This document shows positions 9,637 to 18,529 of a stretch of DNA of 46,351 nucleotides, one piece after another. Origin of the DNA: Candidatus Cloacimonadota bacterium (GTDB taxonomy: Bacteria > Cloacimonadota > Cloacimonadia > Cloacimonadales > Cloacimonadaceae); the NCBI GenBank assembly GCA_023228125.1, contig JALOBT010000020.1, forward strand, positions 1 to 46,351, in the 5' to 3' direction. Position 1 is the first letter of the stretch; each line of letters begins with the position of its first letter. The translations under genes and the position numbers were made by a program. The notes beneath the pieces were generated by a model. It was not told where the DNA came from. It was given only the letters and a program-made list of their open reading frames with translations, and did not search any database.

Positions 9637-10539
9637 TTAAAACTGGTAGCTCAGACCAAAGCTGTGCACATCGCTGAGACCTTCGCTGAAGGCGGCAAAG
9701 CCATAGTCTATGGAAATGCGGAAGAGCTTTAGGCCCAGTCCGGCACTAAAGCTTTCGGCATCGGTATTGAACTTGTATCCTGCTCTGAGATAGAGCCTTT
9801 GCAGAAATTGCAATTCTGTGCTGAGCGCAAAGCGCAGATCCTCGTCCACAGCTTTGATCACAGAGGCTTCCAGGCCCAGTTCTTGCTCTCCCAGGCTAAG
9901 CTTCTTGTAGAGATCGAGGTCCAGGCTGAGGGGCAACTCTTCCCTGATTTCATCGGTTTTATTACTGAGGCCCAGATTGCGCACGGCAAGGGACATTCTG
10001 CTACCCTCCACAGGCAGCAGCCAGGTGGTGCCCAGATCGCTGCTAAGTGCCAAAGATGAGGCTGTGTCCAGCTTCTCATAGATCACTCCCAGATTCGCAC
10101 CCAGATAGAGGCTGGGGGCCAGGCGCAGAGCGTAGTTCCCCCGCACATTGAGATCGGAGGGATTGTAGTGGCCGATCAGCAGACCGGTCTCATCCCGCTT
10201 TTCGATCTCGCCATAGCTGAGATTGGTCAGCCCCAGGCCAAAATGCGCAGCGCGCGTGGAATTGGAATACACCAAAGAGCTGTAGGCTGTATCGCCGATC
10301 CAGGCACTGTGTGAGGCAGAGAGGCTTTTGTCTCTATTCACAGCGGCAGAGGCGGGCTGCCAGAGCCAATCGCCGTGATTGCTGTCGTAATGAATCCCGC
10401 GTCCGGCCAAAGCCATGCTTACCGGATTAATTGGGATATTCAAGAATTGGTAACCGTAATTACCGGCTTCTGGGTGCACATCTGCCATCAGAGCCCAGGC
10501 CAGGCCAAGGGTGATGAGTATGATGATATATCTTTTCAT
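9637..10539 (-). CDS. PorV/PorQ-like outer-membrane beta-barrel protein
   Basis: 300 residues with a signal peptide (MKRYIIILITLGLAWALMAD), then alternating hydrophobic strands ending in a C-terminal phenylalanine (SYQF), as expected for an outer-membrane barrel. The start of the mature protein, NPVSMALAGRG followed by a WLWQPASAA-type segment, resembles the PorV/PorQ family, whose members in Bacteroidota act as shuttle or scaffold components of type IX secretion. It lies between two large proteins that carry C-terminal sorting domains, which fits a role in their export or surface attachment. The start is preceded by TAAGGAG, which overlaps the stop of the upstream gene. The family assignment is by pattern only; a generic barrel of unknown role is possible. 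Confidence 0.7.
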   Translation of the reverse strand: MKRYIIILITLGLAWALMADVHPEAGNYGYQFLNIPINPVSMALAGRGIHYDSNHGDWLWQPASAAVNRDKSLSASHSAWIGDTAYSSLVYSNSTRAAHFGLGLTNLSYGEIEKRDETGLLIGHYNPSDLNVRGNYALRLAPSLYLGANLGVIYEKLDTASSLALSSDLGTTWLLPVEGSRMSLAVRNLGLSNKTDEIREELPLSLDLDLYKKLSLGEQELGLEASVIKAVDEDLRFALSTELQFLQRLYLRAGYKFNTDAESFSAGLGLKLFRISIDYGFAAFSEGLSDVHSFGLSYQF

Positions 10540-10552
10540 GAAGCTACGCTCC

Positions 10553-13500
10553 TTATTTTTCTATGCCAAAGCGCAGGCGGTGAGTTTCGCCACCTGAACT
10601 GACGATTGCTATATAGATCCCGCTACTGAGTTTGTGAACGGGAATGTCAAATATCTCCAGATTGCGCAGATAGCCGTAGGCCAAAGCGCTGTGTTGATAT
10701 ACCATTTTGCCACTGATATCAAAGATCTTGAGCTCCACTGGTATATCCTCGGTGGGCATTATCGAGAGGCGCAGCTTGGGCTGGTATATATTCTTTACAG
10801 GATTCGGGAAGAAATACAGCTCGCCGGGGACAAACTTGCTCTCGCTCTGATAGTGATTCTCTGAAGAGCTCGCTTCCCGAAAGGCGGTGCGGCGTAGATC
10901 TGCAAATTCACAGAGCCAGCCCCGGTCTGCCCTCACGGGATCGTAAGCGGGCAATATTGTGCGGGTAATGCTGCCATTATCCGCGGCTATCCACAGATAG
11001 TAATCAGCATCCGCACCCTGAGCCACAAAAGGCAGATGCCGTCCCCGATTCGAGAAAGACACTGGGAAATGGGACTTTAGCCGGTAATTATTATTCCAGA
11101 TTGCCAGGCGATTCATACTGAGTGCGGCAGCCAGCTCCATCTTGCCATCCCCATCCAGGTCCAGAGCCAGAGCTCCGGCACTGATGCCATCATCTTTCAG
11201 CCCCATACTCAAGCTCGCGGGGCTCATATCACTGCCGCTGTAGTCTATTACAAAGACCCTGTTTGCCGTGCTGAGGATGAGATCCAGGCTGCCATTGCCA
11301 TCAAAATCCTGAATAGTCAAAGGCGCCGAGCTGCTGTCTGGCAAGACATAAGGAAAGCCTGACAATAGCTTCCACTGGCCTATGCCATCGTCAAATTGAT
11401 ACACGTAAACGCTGGCAGAGCATTGCACGATGAGATTGAAATCCTGCTTTAGTGGCGCACCAAAAAGCCCTGTACACAGGGAATCCGCCGGCAGAGGAAG
11501 CTCAAAGCTCTGCTGCTGGCCACTGCCACTGTCTTTTTTCAAAAGGTGATAGCGATCTGTCTTGCTGAGGGCATAGATCTGTGGGGCATGATAGAGCAGA
11601 TTCGCCTTCAGCTCGCCCTCTGGCATGATGTACTCCCCCTGGGTTTCATAGCTGCTTTTATCATAGAGCATGATTTCGCTGAGGCCGGTAGCTGTGTGTT
11701 TGAGAGGTAAAAGCAGTTCGGAGCCGATATCCACAGGATGGCTGATCCATTCGTAATTCTGCAGAGTGAGGGGAAAGCGGGTGCTGCTCTTGTCTTTGCG
11801 GCAGAGGCGCAGAATCTGATCCACCTGCATAGGCAGATACAAGGCCTCGCCATCCCAGGTGTATAGCTGTGTAATGGGCTGATAACGCTGCGGATAGCCC
11901 GAGGCCATGCTGTCGTTTTTAAAGAGGGCAAGCCGGCCATCGGACATGGGATAAAAGATCTCCTGAGCACCGTCCCCATCAAAATCTATGGCTGCAGCCG
12001 GCAAGAGGCTGGGGCCGTCATATTCGGCATCCAGTTTCCAGGCAAAGCGCAGGCTGAAGCTCATCTGATTGGCACTTTCGCTGATGTCGTAAATCTCCAG
12101 CGGGAATCCACCATAATAGCTCTGGGCGGTGGGCTGCCAGGTGAAGCCATCGTGCATACCATAACCAAAATAGTCATTATTATCAGAGCGATAGCTATCC
12201 TGGTATCCGCCATATTTATATTCATCCATGATCGCGGTATCCAGATGCTGATAACCATCCGCTTCTTCCAGATCCACGCCTTTGTGACCTGCATTGGCAT
12301 TGACGCGATTAACATCAAAATTCTGGGTAAAATTCTCTTCAATCACGTTTTCATCGATATGCCAGATCAGGATTCCGCTGCCGTCGGTCTCAGGGTCCAT
12401 GCCAAATCCAGGCAGGAAAAAATCCCATTCCGAGCCGGAATAAGAGTTATTCATAAAGTTAAAGTAGGGCAATAGCGGATAATTCTCGTAATACTCCTGC
12501 TCTTCCTCCGGCAAAAGCTTGAAGCTGTAACTGGGTAGCAGGTTATAAGGATCCTGGCTGCCATCGGGATTTTGCTGACGGTTCTCAATCAGGAAATACT
12601 CACGCTGCGAGATGGGAACTTTGTAAAGACGTATGGCATCCTGCTGATGGTTTAAAAAGTGATCCAGAGGGATATTCTCGCCGTCTTCAATCAGGGTGAT
12701 AGCCTCTTCCCAGCCCAGATAATAGCGGCTGAAGGCACAAAGCTGAGCAGGCACATAACCGCCGGCATTCCAGACACCGGTGCCCATAAGTCCCCAATTG
12801 CCAATGCCCTGGCTGGATCCATTACTGCTGTCGTTGTCAAATAGGGTCGGCAGTCCCAAAACGTGGCCAAATTGATGAGCCAATACTCCATATATACTGA
12901 AGAGATAATCATCTGCATGATCTTCATTTTCCCCCGGGAAGTAATCGTGATACTCATCTTCAGGTACGATCACCACGTTAGTCAAAATAGATCCATCCGG
13001 GGTTTCAAAGCCAGGATAGTCGTCATTTTCAGGATCAAAATAGGATTGTAAGAGCCTGCGGGTGAGAAAGGTGCTCCAGATGGAATCCGTGCGGATGCGC
13101 TCTACATCGGATTCCTGGCCAGCTCCGGCGTGAAAGATGATCACGGCATCGTAATCCTGGAAATTGATCTGCCCCTGCACCAAAGGCATCAAATCCGGTA
13201 AAATCTCCGGTAAGCGGGCATCGGTTTTGCTGGGAGAATCAGCACCATAATAAGCCAGCGCTCTGGGCAATTGAAGAGTCTGGGGATACACGCTGGAATC
13301 CAGCTCGTAGCTCCCATGTGAGGCATCCCAAAAGAAATCCCCAAGATGCAGCATCCAACGCTCAAAAAAGGCCAGATCATGCCCCCACTCCGTATCCGGA
13401 TACTGCGGCTCGCTCTTGAACTGGACATCACTGAATTCCACCCTCAAAGCCAGGACTTTGCCTGGCAAAACACCCTGTTTGGGCATGTAGCTCAGATTCG

Positions 13501-13678
13501 GGGAGTCTGTGGAATTACTTCCACCCCCCGTAGCAAAATTCCTCAGCGCAGGTATTCTGGTGGGCTCCCAATTATCCGGTATGTCGCCATACAGCGGATG
13601 CGGGGGAACCAGGGCCTGCCCCCAAACGCAGAGCAGCAAGAGGGCGGCTAAGTGTGTGTATTTCACCCATTTTGGCAT
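10553..13678 (-). CDS. Secreted M6-family (immune inhibitor A-like) metalloprotease homologue with altered zinc motif
   Basis: About 1041 residues from the preferred ATG at 13678, which follows GGGAGAAG with eight-base spacing and opens directly into a signal peptide (MPKWVKYTHLAALLLLCVWG); the in-frame ATG at 13717 lacks this context. The M6-like domain includes a FHAGAGQESD segment and the zinc-site region HQFGHVLGLPTLFD, beginning at His268. In this family the motif is HExxH; here the catalytic glutamate is glutamine (codon CAA at 12872-12874). The metal ligands His268 and His272 remain. Later regions hold FG-GAP-like DFDGDGAQE and DFDGNGS repeats, and the end is a FlgD-like sorting domain (FPNPVKN, SSGIYIA). 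First gene of the operon with the barrel, subtilisin and hflX. It may be a binding protein or structural relative rather than an active protease. Confidence 0.85.
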   Translation of the reverse strand: MPKWVKYTHLAALLLLCVWGQALVPPHPLYGDIPDNWEPTRIPALRNFATGGGSNSTDSPNLSYMPKQGVLPGKVLALRVEFSDVQFKSEPQYPDTEWGHDLAFFERWMLHLGDFFWDASHGSYELDSSVYPQTLQLPRALAYYGADSPSKTDARLPEILPDLMPLVQGQINFQDYDAVIIFHAGAGQESDVERIRTDSIWSTFLTRRLLQSYFDPENDDYPGFETPDGSILTNVVIVPEDEYHDYFPGENEDHADDYLFSIYGVLAHQFGHVLGLPTLFDNDSSNGSSQGIGNWGLMGTGVWNAGGYVPAQLCAFSRYYLGWEEAITLIEDGENIPLDHFLNHQQDAIRLYKVPISQREYFLIENRQQNPDGSQDPYNLLPSYSFKLLPEEEQEYYENYPLLPYFNFMNNSYSGSEWDFFLPGFGMDPETDGSGILIWHIDENVIEENFTQNFDVNRVNANAGHKGVDLEEADGYQHLDTAIMDEYKYGGYQDSYRSDNNDYFGYGMHDGFTWQPTAQSYYGGFPLEIYDISESANQMSFSLRFAWKLDAEYDGPSLLPAAAIDFDGDGAQEIFYPMSDGRLALFKNDSMASGYPQRYQPITQLYTWDGEALYLPMQVDQILRLCRKDKSSTRFPLTLQNYEWISHPVDIGSELLLPLKHTATGLSEIMLYDKSSYETQGEYIMPEGELKANLLYHAPQIYALSKTDRYHLLKKDSGSGQQQSFELPLPADSLCTGLFGAPLKQDFNLIVQCSASVYVYQFDDGIGQWKLLSGFPYVLPDSSSAPLTIQDFDGNGSLDLILSTANRVFVIDYSGSDMSPASLSMGLKDDGISAGALALDLDGDGKMELAAALSMNRLAIWNNNYRLKSHFPVSFSNRGRHLPFVAQGADADYYLWIAADNGSITRTILPAYDPVRADRGWLCEFADLRRTAFREASSSENHYQSESKFVPGELYFFPNPVKNIYQPKLRLSIMPTEDIPVELKIFDISGKMVYQHSALAYGYLRNLEIFDIPVHKLSSGIYIAIVSSGGETHRLRFGIEK

Positions 13679-13822
13679 AAATATATCTTCTCCCAAATTT
13701 ATACTGTGAAAATGCAAAAGTTATTTGTGATCATTGTGCATGCTATTTGAAAGGCATAATGTCGTCAAGAAAAAGGTGAATCGAATGGAGAATGGAGGAT
13801 TGAGAATGGAGAATTGGCGGGC

Positions 13823-13959
13823 TGGATTGGATAGGTCTCGTGTCCAGTGAAACCGGAGGTCTTAGAGGGGTTTTAAGGTTTTAGCGTTTTAACGATACCG
13901 TAGCAAAAGAGAGCCAGCCCCCAACTCTGCAGGCGAGACGGCTGCAATCCAGCACTGCC
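13823..13959. repeat. Intergenic repeat unit, copy 1
   Basis: Begins with a TGGATTGGATAGGTCTCGTG hairpin half, continues through GGAGGTCTTAGAGGGGTTTT and a TTTTAGCGTTTTAACGATAC segment, and ends with the TGCAGGCGAGACGGCTGCA hairpin followed by ATCCAGCACTGCC. Nearly identical to 14001-14138. The core of its first hairpin is mutated (TAGGTCTCG instead of TACGTCTCG). Confidence 0.85.
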
Positions 13960-14000
13960 CACTTTTTGCACAAGCACTGCAGCTCTGCAGGAGCACTTGC

Positions 14001-14138
14001 TGGATTGGATACGTCTCGTGTCCAGTAAGACTGGAGGTCTTAGAGGGGTTTTAAGGTTTTAGCGTTTTAACGATACCGTAGCAAAAGAGAGCCAGCTCCA
14101 AACTCTGCAGGCGAGACGGCTGCAATCCAGCACTGCCA
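14001..14138. repeat. Intergenic repeat unit, copy 2
   Basis: Same modules in the same order as 13823-13959, offset by 178 bp. Only a few substitutions separate the copies (for example GAAACCGGAGG against AAGACTGGAGG), so the duplication is recent or maintained. Confidence 0.85.
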
Positions 14139-14149
14139 AGCTCCAACTC

Positions 14150-14175
14150 TGCAGGCAAGACGTATCCAATCCAGC
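14150..14175. repeat. Chimeric CGAGACG-family hairpin
   Basis: Left arm TGCAGGC is that of the hairpins at 13928 and 14106, while the right arm GTATCCAATCCAGC is that of the TGGATACG-type hairpins. The two arms do not pair well, and the core reads CAAGACG. Confidence 0.6.
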
Positions 14176-14238
14176 ACGCCAATTCTTAATTAATTCTACA
14201 TCATACATCATAAATTCTACATTAATCAAACGCCGTGC

Positions 14239-14267
14239 TTGACACATTTTTCCCCTTTCTACATTAT
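14239..14267 (+). promoter_or_regulatory. Candidate sigma-70-type promoter for the hydrogenase operon
   Basis: A perfect -35 hexamer TTGACA (14239-14244) is followed after 17 bases by CATTAT (14262-14267), matching four of six -10 positions. It lies 34 bases upstream of the ATG at 14302. Sequence match only; promoter consensus in this phylum is not known to me. Confidence 0.4.
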
Positions 14268-14301
14268 GCACTCTACTGAATAAACCCCGAAAGGAGTGAA
14301 A

Positions 14302-16053
14302 ATGATAACTGTTTATATCAATGGCAAGGCCACCAAGGTGCTCAACAACACCAAGGTCTTACACGCTTGCACCAAAGCCGGATATCCGGTGCCGCATCTT
14401 TGCTATCACGAAGATCTGCCAGCTTTTGGCAATTGTGGAGTCTGCATGGTGGACGTGAATGGCCGCACCGTGCGCGCCTGCTCCACTCCCTGTGAAGAAG
14501 GTATGGAGATCAAGACCACCGGTAAAAAGCTGCTGGACCTGCGCCGCGAAGCGGTGGAAATCATCCTGTCCAATCATCCCAATAACTGTCCGGAATGTAT
14601 CAAAAACGGACGCTGTGAATTGCAAGATTTGGCCGAGGAGCTCGCCATCCGGCATATGAATCTCAAGAAAGTCAAACGCAAATACAAAGGCATTGACGAT
14701 TCCTCGCTGGCCATCACCCTGGATCCCTCTTATTGCATCAATTGCGGACGCTGCACCTATGTCTGCAATGAGATTCAGGATGTGCATGCCTTGCAGAGCA
14801 GTGAACGTGGCTTTGAGACCTTTGTAGGCCCCACCTTTGATCGCCTTTTGGAAGACAGCGAATGTGTGAAATGCGGGCAATGCAGCTCCTACTGCCCTGT
14901 GGCAGCCATCTATGAATGCGATGATTCCGATGCCTTATGGGCTGCTTTGGACGATCCAGAGCTCATTTTGGTGGCTCAGGAAGCACCCGCAGTCCGCGTG
15001 GCTCTGGGCGAAGAATTTGGCTATAAACCCGGCACCAATGTAAAAGGGAAGATGTACACGGCGCTGCGGGAACTGGGCTTTCAATATGTCTTTGATACGA
15101 ACTTTGGAGCCGATCTCACCATCATGGAAGAAGCCAGCGAATTTGTGCATGTCTTCCAAAACAAACCGGAAAGCTTCCCTCTGATCACCACTTGCTGCCC
15201 TTCCTGGGTGGACTTTTTGGAGAAGTTTCATTGCGATCTGATCCCTCATTTCTCCTCTTCCAAGAGCCCGCATCAGATGGTGGGTACGATGGTGAAGACC
15301 TATTGGGCTCAGAAGATGAATCTGAATCCAGACAAGATCTTCCTGGTTTCCGTGATGCCCTGCACGGCCAAGAAATATGAGATTGAACGCATGGATGATA
15401 TGTATGCCTCCGGACACAAGGACGTGGATCTCACCATCACCACCCGTGAACTGGCACGGATGCTCAAGACCCGGGGCATCGATCTTGCCAAATTGAAGGA
15501 CGGAGTGGCGGATAACCCTCTGGGAGAATACACCGGTGCTGGCACGATCTTTGGAGCCTCTGGCGGAGTGATGGAAGCAGCCCTGAGAACCGCTTACTAT
15601 CTGGCCACCGGCAACGAACTTCCAGACCCCAAAATAGACTTTGTGCGCGGCGGTAAAGGCATCAAAAAGGGCAAGATAGAGCTTTTGGGCCAGGAGATCC
15701 GCATTGGCGTGGCTTCCGGACTGGGCAATGTCTCCAAACTGATGAATGAAATCCGCGCTGCGAAAGACGCTGGCAAGGAGCCGCCTTATCACTTTGTGGA
15801 GGTAATGGCCTGCACTGGCGGTTGTGTGGGCGGTGGCGGTCAGCCTTATCGCAGCACAAACCGCATCCGTCTGGCCCGTGCCAAAGGGCTGTACAAAGAA
15901 GACGAGGGCTGTGAACACCGGGAATCGCACAACAACCCCTCGATCCAAAAGCTATATAAAGAATTCCTGGATGCGCCCAATAGCCCCAAGGCCAAACGGC
16001 TCTTGCACACCAGCTATATCGCGCGTCCCATGAAGATCAGCAAAACCGAATAG
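14302..16053 (+). CDS. hydA: [FeFe] hydrogenase, catalytic subunit
   Basis: Reversible proton reduction/H2 oxidation, probably linked to ferredoxin or NAD(P)H; cytoplasmic. The 583 residues carry an N-terminal [2Fe-2S] domain (Cys34, 45, 48, 60 or 64), a His-Cys3 [4Fe-4S] site (His92, Cys96, 99, 105), two ferredoxin clusters (Cys145/148/151/155 and 188/191/194/198), and the three H-cluster signatures: TTCCPSW (296-302), MPCTAKKYE (352-360) and EVMACTGGCVGGGGQ (500-514). Both cysteines of the first signature are present, as in prototypical catalytic (group A) enzymes. The start is ATG at 14302, five bases after AAGGAG; the GTG at 14296 overlaps that site and is not used. First gene of a plus-strand operon. 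No maturase genes (HydE, F, G) are in the window. Confidence 0.95.
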   Translation: MITVYINGKATKVLNNTKVLHACTKAGYPVPHLCYHEDLPAFGNCGVCMVDVNGRTVRACSTPCEEGMEIKTTGKKLLDLRREAVEIILSNHPNNCPECIKNGRCELQDLAEELAIRHMNLKKVKRKYKGIDDSSLAITLDPSYCINCGRCTYVCNEIQDVHALQSSERGFETFVGPTFDRLLEDSECVKCGQCSSYCPVAAIYECDDSDALWAALDDPELILVAQEAPAVRVALGEEFGYKPGTNVKGKMYTALRELGFQYVFDTNFGADLTIMEEASEFVHVFQNKPESFPLITTCCPSWVDFLEKFHCDLIPHFSSSKSPHQMVGTMVKTYWAQKMNLNPDKIFLVSVMPCTAKKYEIERMDDMYASGHKDVDLTITTRELARMLKTRGIDLAKLKDGVADNPLGEYTGAGTIFGASGGVMEAALRTAYYLATGNELPDPKIDFVRGGKGIKKGKIELLGQEIRIGVASGLGNVSKLMNEIRAAKDAGKEPPYHFVEVMACTGGCVGGGGQPYRSTNRIRLARAKGLYKEDEGCEHRESHNNPSIQKLYKEFLDAPNSPKAKRLLHTSYIARPMKISKTE

Positions 16054-16059
16054 TATATT

Positions 16060-17007
16060 ATGACAAAGCCGTATAAAAGCCTGATCTATCCTCTCTTCAT
16101 ACCCAATGAGGCCTGCCCCAAAGGCTGTATCTATTGCGATCAAAGCAAGATCAGCCGGGCCGGTGCTTTTGTTCTGGAAGAGGCCCAGGCTCAGGTTCAG
16201 GCTTTTATCCGGCGAAACCCTAATCGCAGAAAAGAAGTAGCCTTTTATGGCGGCACCTTCACAGCCCTGCCAGTTTCCCGCCAGGAAGCTCTGCTCAAAG
16301 CGATCCAGGCCCTCTTGGACGATGACAGCAGCATCCGCATCTCCACTCATCCTCTGTATATTACAGATGAAGTTCTGGAGCGCTGTAAAAGCTACCAGGT
16401 CAAGACCATTGAGCTGGGTATCCAGGACTTCTGCGCTCTGCCTCTGCAGAAAAGCGGACGCAATTACAGCCCAGACCAGGCTCTGGCCGCCGCACAGAAG
16501 GTTCGCGCCGCCGGATTCATCCTGGGTCTGCAGCTTTTGCCCGGTCTGCCGGGTAGTGATGAGCACACCATCGCCGAAAACCATCGCATCCTAAGGCAGC
16601 TCAAGCCCGATCTGCTCAGGCTTTATCCCCTGGTAGTGATCAAGGGAACTCCCCTGCACAAGATCTATCTGAACGGCGAATATACCCCGCTTTCAATCCC
16701 GGAAGCGGTCAAAATCTGTGCAGACTATGCCGAGCTCTGCACTCAGGAAGGTATCCGCATCATCAAATACGGTCTGCCCTCAAATCTGGATCTGGCCGAT
16801 TTTATCGCCGGTCCCCATCATCCCGCCTTTGGAGAATTGGTAAAGCAGGAGCTCTTGATCCGGAAGCTAAACAAGAATCCCGAACTCCTATGCAGCTTAG
16901 AGCAAAAAGAAGAACAGCTACTGCGCGCGCATGCCTGCCAATATTTAAAGACAAAACGGACTAAAACTTGCAAAGAGAATCAGCACGATCAGTATATAAG
17001 AAACTGA
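16060..17007 (+). CDS. Radical SAM protein, Elp3-like
   Basis: 315 residues with the radical-SAM [4Fe-4S] motif Cys19-x3-Cys23-x2-Cys26 (CPKGCIYC), the AFYGGTFTAL strand near 61-70, ELGIQDF near 117-123, LLPGLPGSD near 158-166 and a LYPLVVIKGTPL segment. This combination is typical of the Elp3/COG1243-like radical SAM proteins that lack the acetyltransferase domain and whose substrates are unknown in bacteria. It starts six bases after hydA with only a weak ribosome binding site, so it is probably translationally dependent on hydA. It is not one of the hydrogenase maturases HydE or HydG, so a functional link with hydA rests only on position. Confidence 0.8.
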   Translation: MTKPYKSLIYPLFIPNEACPKGCIYCDQSKISRAGAFVLEEAQAQVQAFIRRNPNRRKEVAFYGGTFTALPVSRQEALLKAIQALLDDDSSIRISTHPLYITDEVLERCKSYQVKTIELGIQDFCALPLQKSGRNYSPDQALAAAQKVRAAGFILGLQLLPGLPGSDEHTIAENHRILRQLKPDLLRLYPLVVIKGTPLHKIYLNGEYTPLSIPEAVKICADYAELCTQEGIRIIKYGLPSNLDLADFIAGPHHPAFGELVKQELLIRKLNKNPELLCSLEQKEEQLLRAHACQYLKTKRTKTCKENQHDQYIRN

Positions 17008-17022
17008 TAAAAGGAAACAGCT

Positions 17023-18528
17023 ATGAAATGTAAAGTTATTATTTTACTTAGTATCTTACTGCTCCTGGGAGCTTGTGAGATAAAGAAACCATCCCTTCCC
17101 GTCTGGGATGTGGATATTAAAGTGCCATTGATCAACGAGCACTATTACGTTTCAGATTTGTTGGACAATGAGCATCTTGTGATAGATGGTGATGATCTTT
17201 TGTATCTGACTACCGAGGGTGATATAGAAACCAGTCCCTCCTTGCCAGTGGCATTTAATCCTAATATCAGCATAGACAATCTGCCGGTATTTTCTGGCAT
17301 AAGTGCACAGCAGGACATTGCTTTTGGAGATACTGGGGACAATGCCACCCTGTGTTATGGAGAGATAAAATCTGGCCTGCTCAAAATCAAGGTAGCCAAT
17401 GTCAATCCCGCTGCAGGCACCTGGAATCTGAAGATCATTATCCAGACTATCAAAGATGCTCAGGGCAATCCTTTGGAGCTCAGCTACACGCAGGCTACCC
17501 CCTGGCAGAGCATTAATCTTAGTACCCATCACCTGGGCGTTTTTAATAATGAAGATCCGCTCACCGAGCTAACTGCGGAAATCACCAGCAGCTCTGCACT
17601 TCCCCTTGGCAGTCCTTTGGCGGAAGTCAGCATTCTGATTGACCAAGCGATCACATTTTCTGTGTTTCAGGGACGCTTTGATAACTATGAAGTGGCGGCG
17701 TCAGGGGCTGTCAGCAGTATCGATATTGAATATCCGTTGAACCTTGACGAAGCCATCGAATTGCATGAAGCTTACATTGAGATAGCGATCTCAAATCAAA
17801 TGGGGTTTAGCTGTGAATTTCAGGGCAATATCAAGGCTACGCGCGGCCTTGAGGAAATCACCATCCCCATCAAAGATGATGAGGGGAACAACTTCTGCAT
17901 TGAAGCAGACACAGTGGGCAATCCTTCCATCCTGGAGTTTAGCAATGGCATCGCAGGTCTCTTGCAGATAATGCCAGAACATATTGAGATTGTAGGTGCC
18001 AAATTCATCATAAGTTCCGCTTGCGGCTATGGCACCATGCGTGAATCGGATATGATCAATGCCCATTACACTGTAATGGCCCCCTTCCGCCTTACTTTGC
18101 ATGATAAGCCCATTAGCATAGAGACTCCTACCCAGATCAGCATCAGCGCGGAAAATCAGGAGCGCATCAGCAAAAACGTGCTGGAAGCCAGCCTCAGCCT
18201 CAAAGTAATGAATACTATCCCCGTGGGAGCCACAGCTTTTGCTTATTTTGCAAATCATGAGCTGATCGACCCTGAAGACCCCGCTACTTACAGCTTTGTC
18301 AAGGAATTGACCCTGGGCTCTTTCCTGACGCATCCGAGCTGGCAAGAGCTGGAACTGCTGGGCCTGAACCGGGCTGAGCTGGATATCTTTAGCGCACCAG
18401 AGGTATATCTGAAATGGGTCTTCCATTTCGAAGAATCAATTGTTCCGGTGGAGATACATGCCGGTTTGAATGATTATGTCTGGATCAAAGGGCAGATTTT
18501 GGCAAGCCTGAGAGTGGAGGATTTGTAA
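17023..18528 (+). CDS. Lipoprotein of unknown function
   Basis: 501 residues with a lipoprotein signal peptide and lipobox LLGAC (Cys18), preceded by AAGGAAAC. The mature part is rich in alternating polar/hydrophobic segments and looks all-beta; no catalytic motif is visible. It ends one base before the next gene, an outer-membrane barrel, so the two are probably coupled and may work together at the outer membrane. I do not recognise the family. Confidence 0.75.
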   Translation: MKCKVIILLSILLLLGACEIKKPSLPVWDVDIKVPLINEHYYVSDLLDNEHLVIDGDDLLYLTTEGDIETSPSLPVAFNPNISIDNLPVFSGISAQQDIAFGDTGDNATLCYGEIKSGLLKIKVANVNPAAGTWNLKIIIQTIKDAQGNPLELSYTQATPWQSINLSTHHLGVFNNEDPLTELTAEITSSSALPLGSPLAEVSILIDQAITFSVFQGRFDNYEVAASGAVSSIDIEYPLNLDEAIELHEAYIEIAISNQMGFSCEFQGNIKATRGLEEITIPIKDDEGNNFCIEADTVGNPSILEFSNGIAGLLQIMPEHIEIVGAKFIISSACGYGTMRESDMINAHYTVMAPFRLTLHDKPISIETPTQISISAENQERISKNVLEASLSLKVMNTIPVGATAFAYFANHELIDPEDPATYSFVKELTLGSFLTHPSWQELELLGLNRAELDIFSAPEVYLKWVFHFEESIVPVEIHAGLNDYVWIKGQILASLRVEDL

Positions 18529-18529
18529 G

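Larger units (their letters stand above)
13679..14301. other. Repeat-rich intergenic region between divergent operons
   Basis: Contains A/G-rich degenerate repeats (AATGGAGAATGGAGGATTGA, near 13785-13818), two copies of a roughly 137-bp unit (13823-13959 and 14001-14138), further hairpins, the T/A-rich words TTCTACATCATACATCATAA (14194-14220) and a candidate promoter for the hydrogenase operon. No coding sequence is supported. Confidence 0.7.

Noticed and set aside
13823..14175. CRISPR array, because of repeated units with spacers
   Set aside because: Only two long units with hairpins at both ends, spacing of 178 bp and no short regular repeats; no cas genes.
14935..15948. 337-codon minus-strand frame inside the hydrogenase gene
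   Set aside because: Antisense to a fully supported [FeFe] hydrogenase; the composition is a shadow.
16060..17007. Hydrogenase maturase HydE or HydG
   Set aside because: The cysteine spacing is CxxxCxxC in an Elp3-like sequence context (PLFIPNEACPKGCIYC); the HydE/HydG-specific regions are absent.
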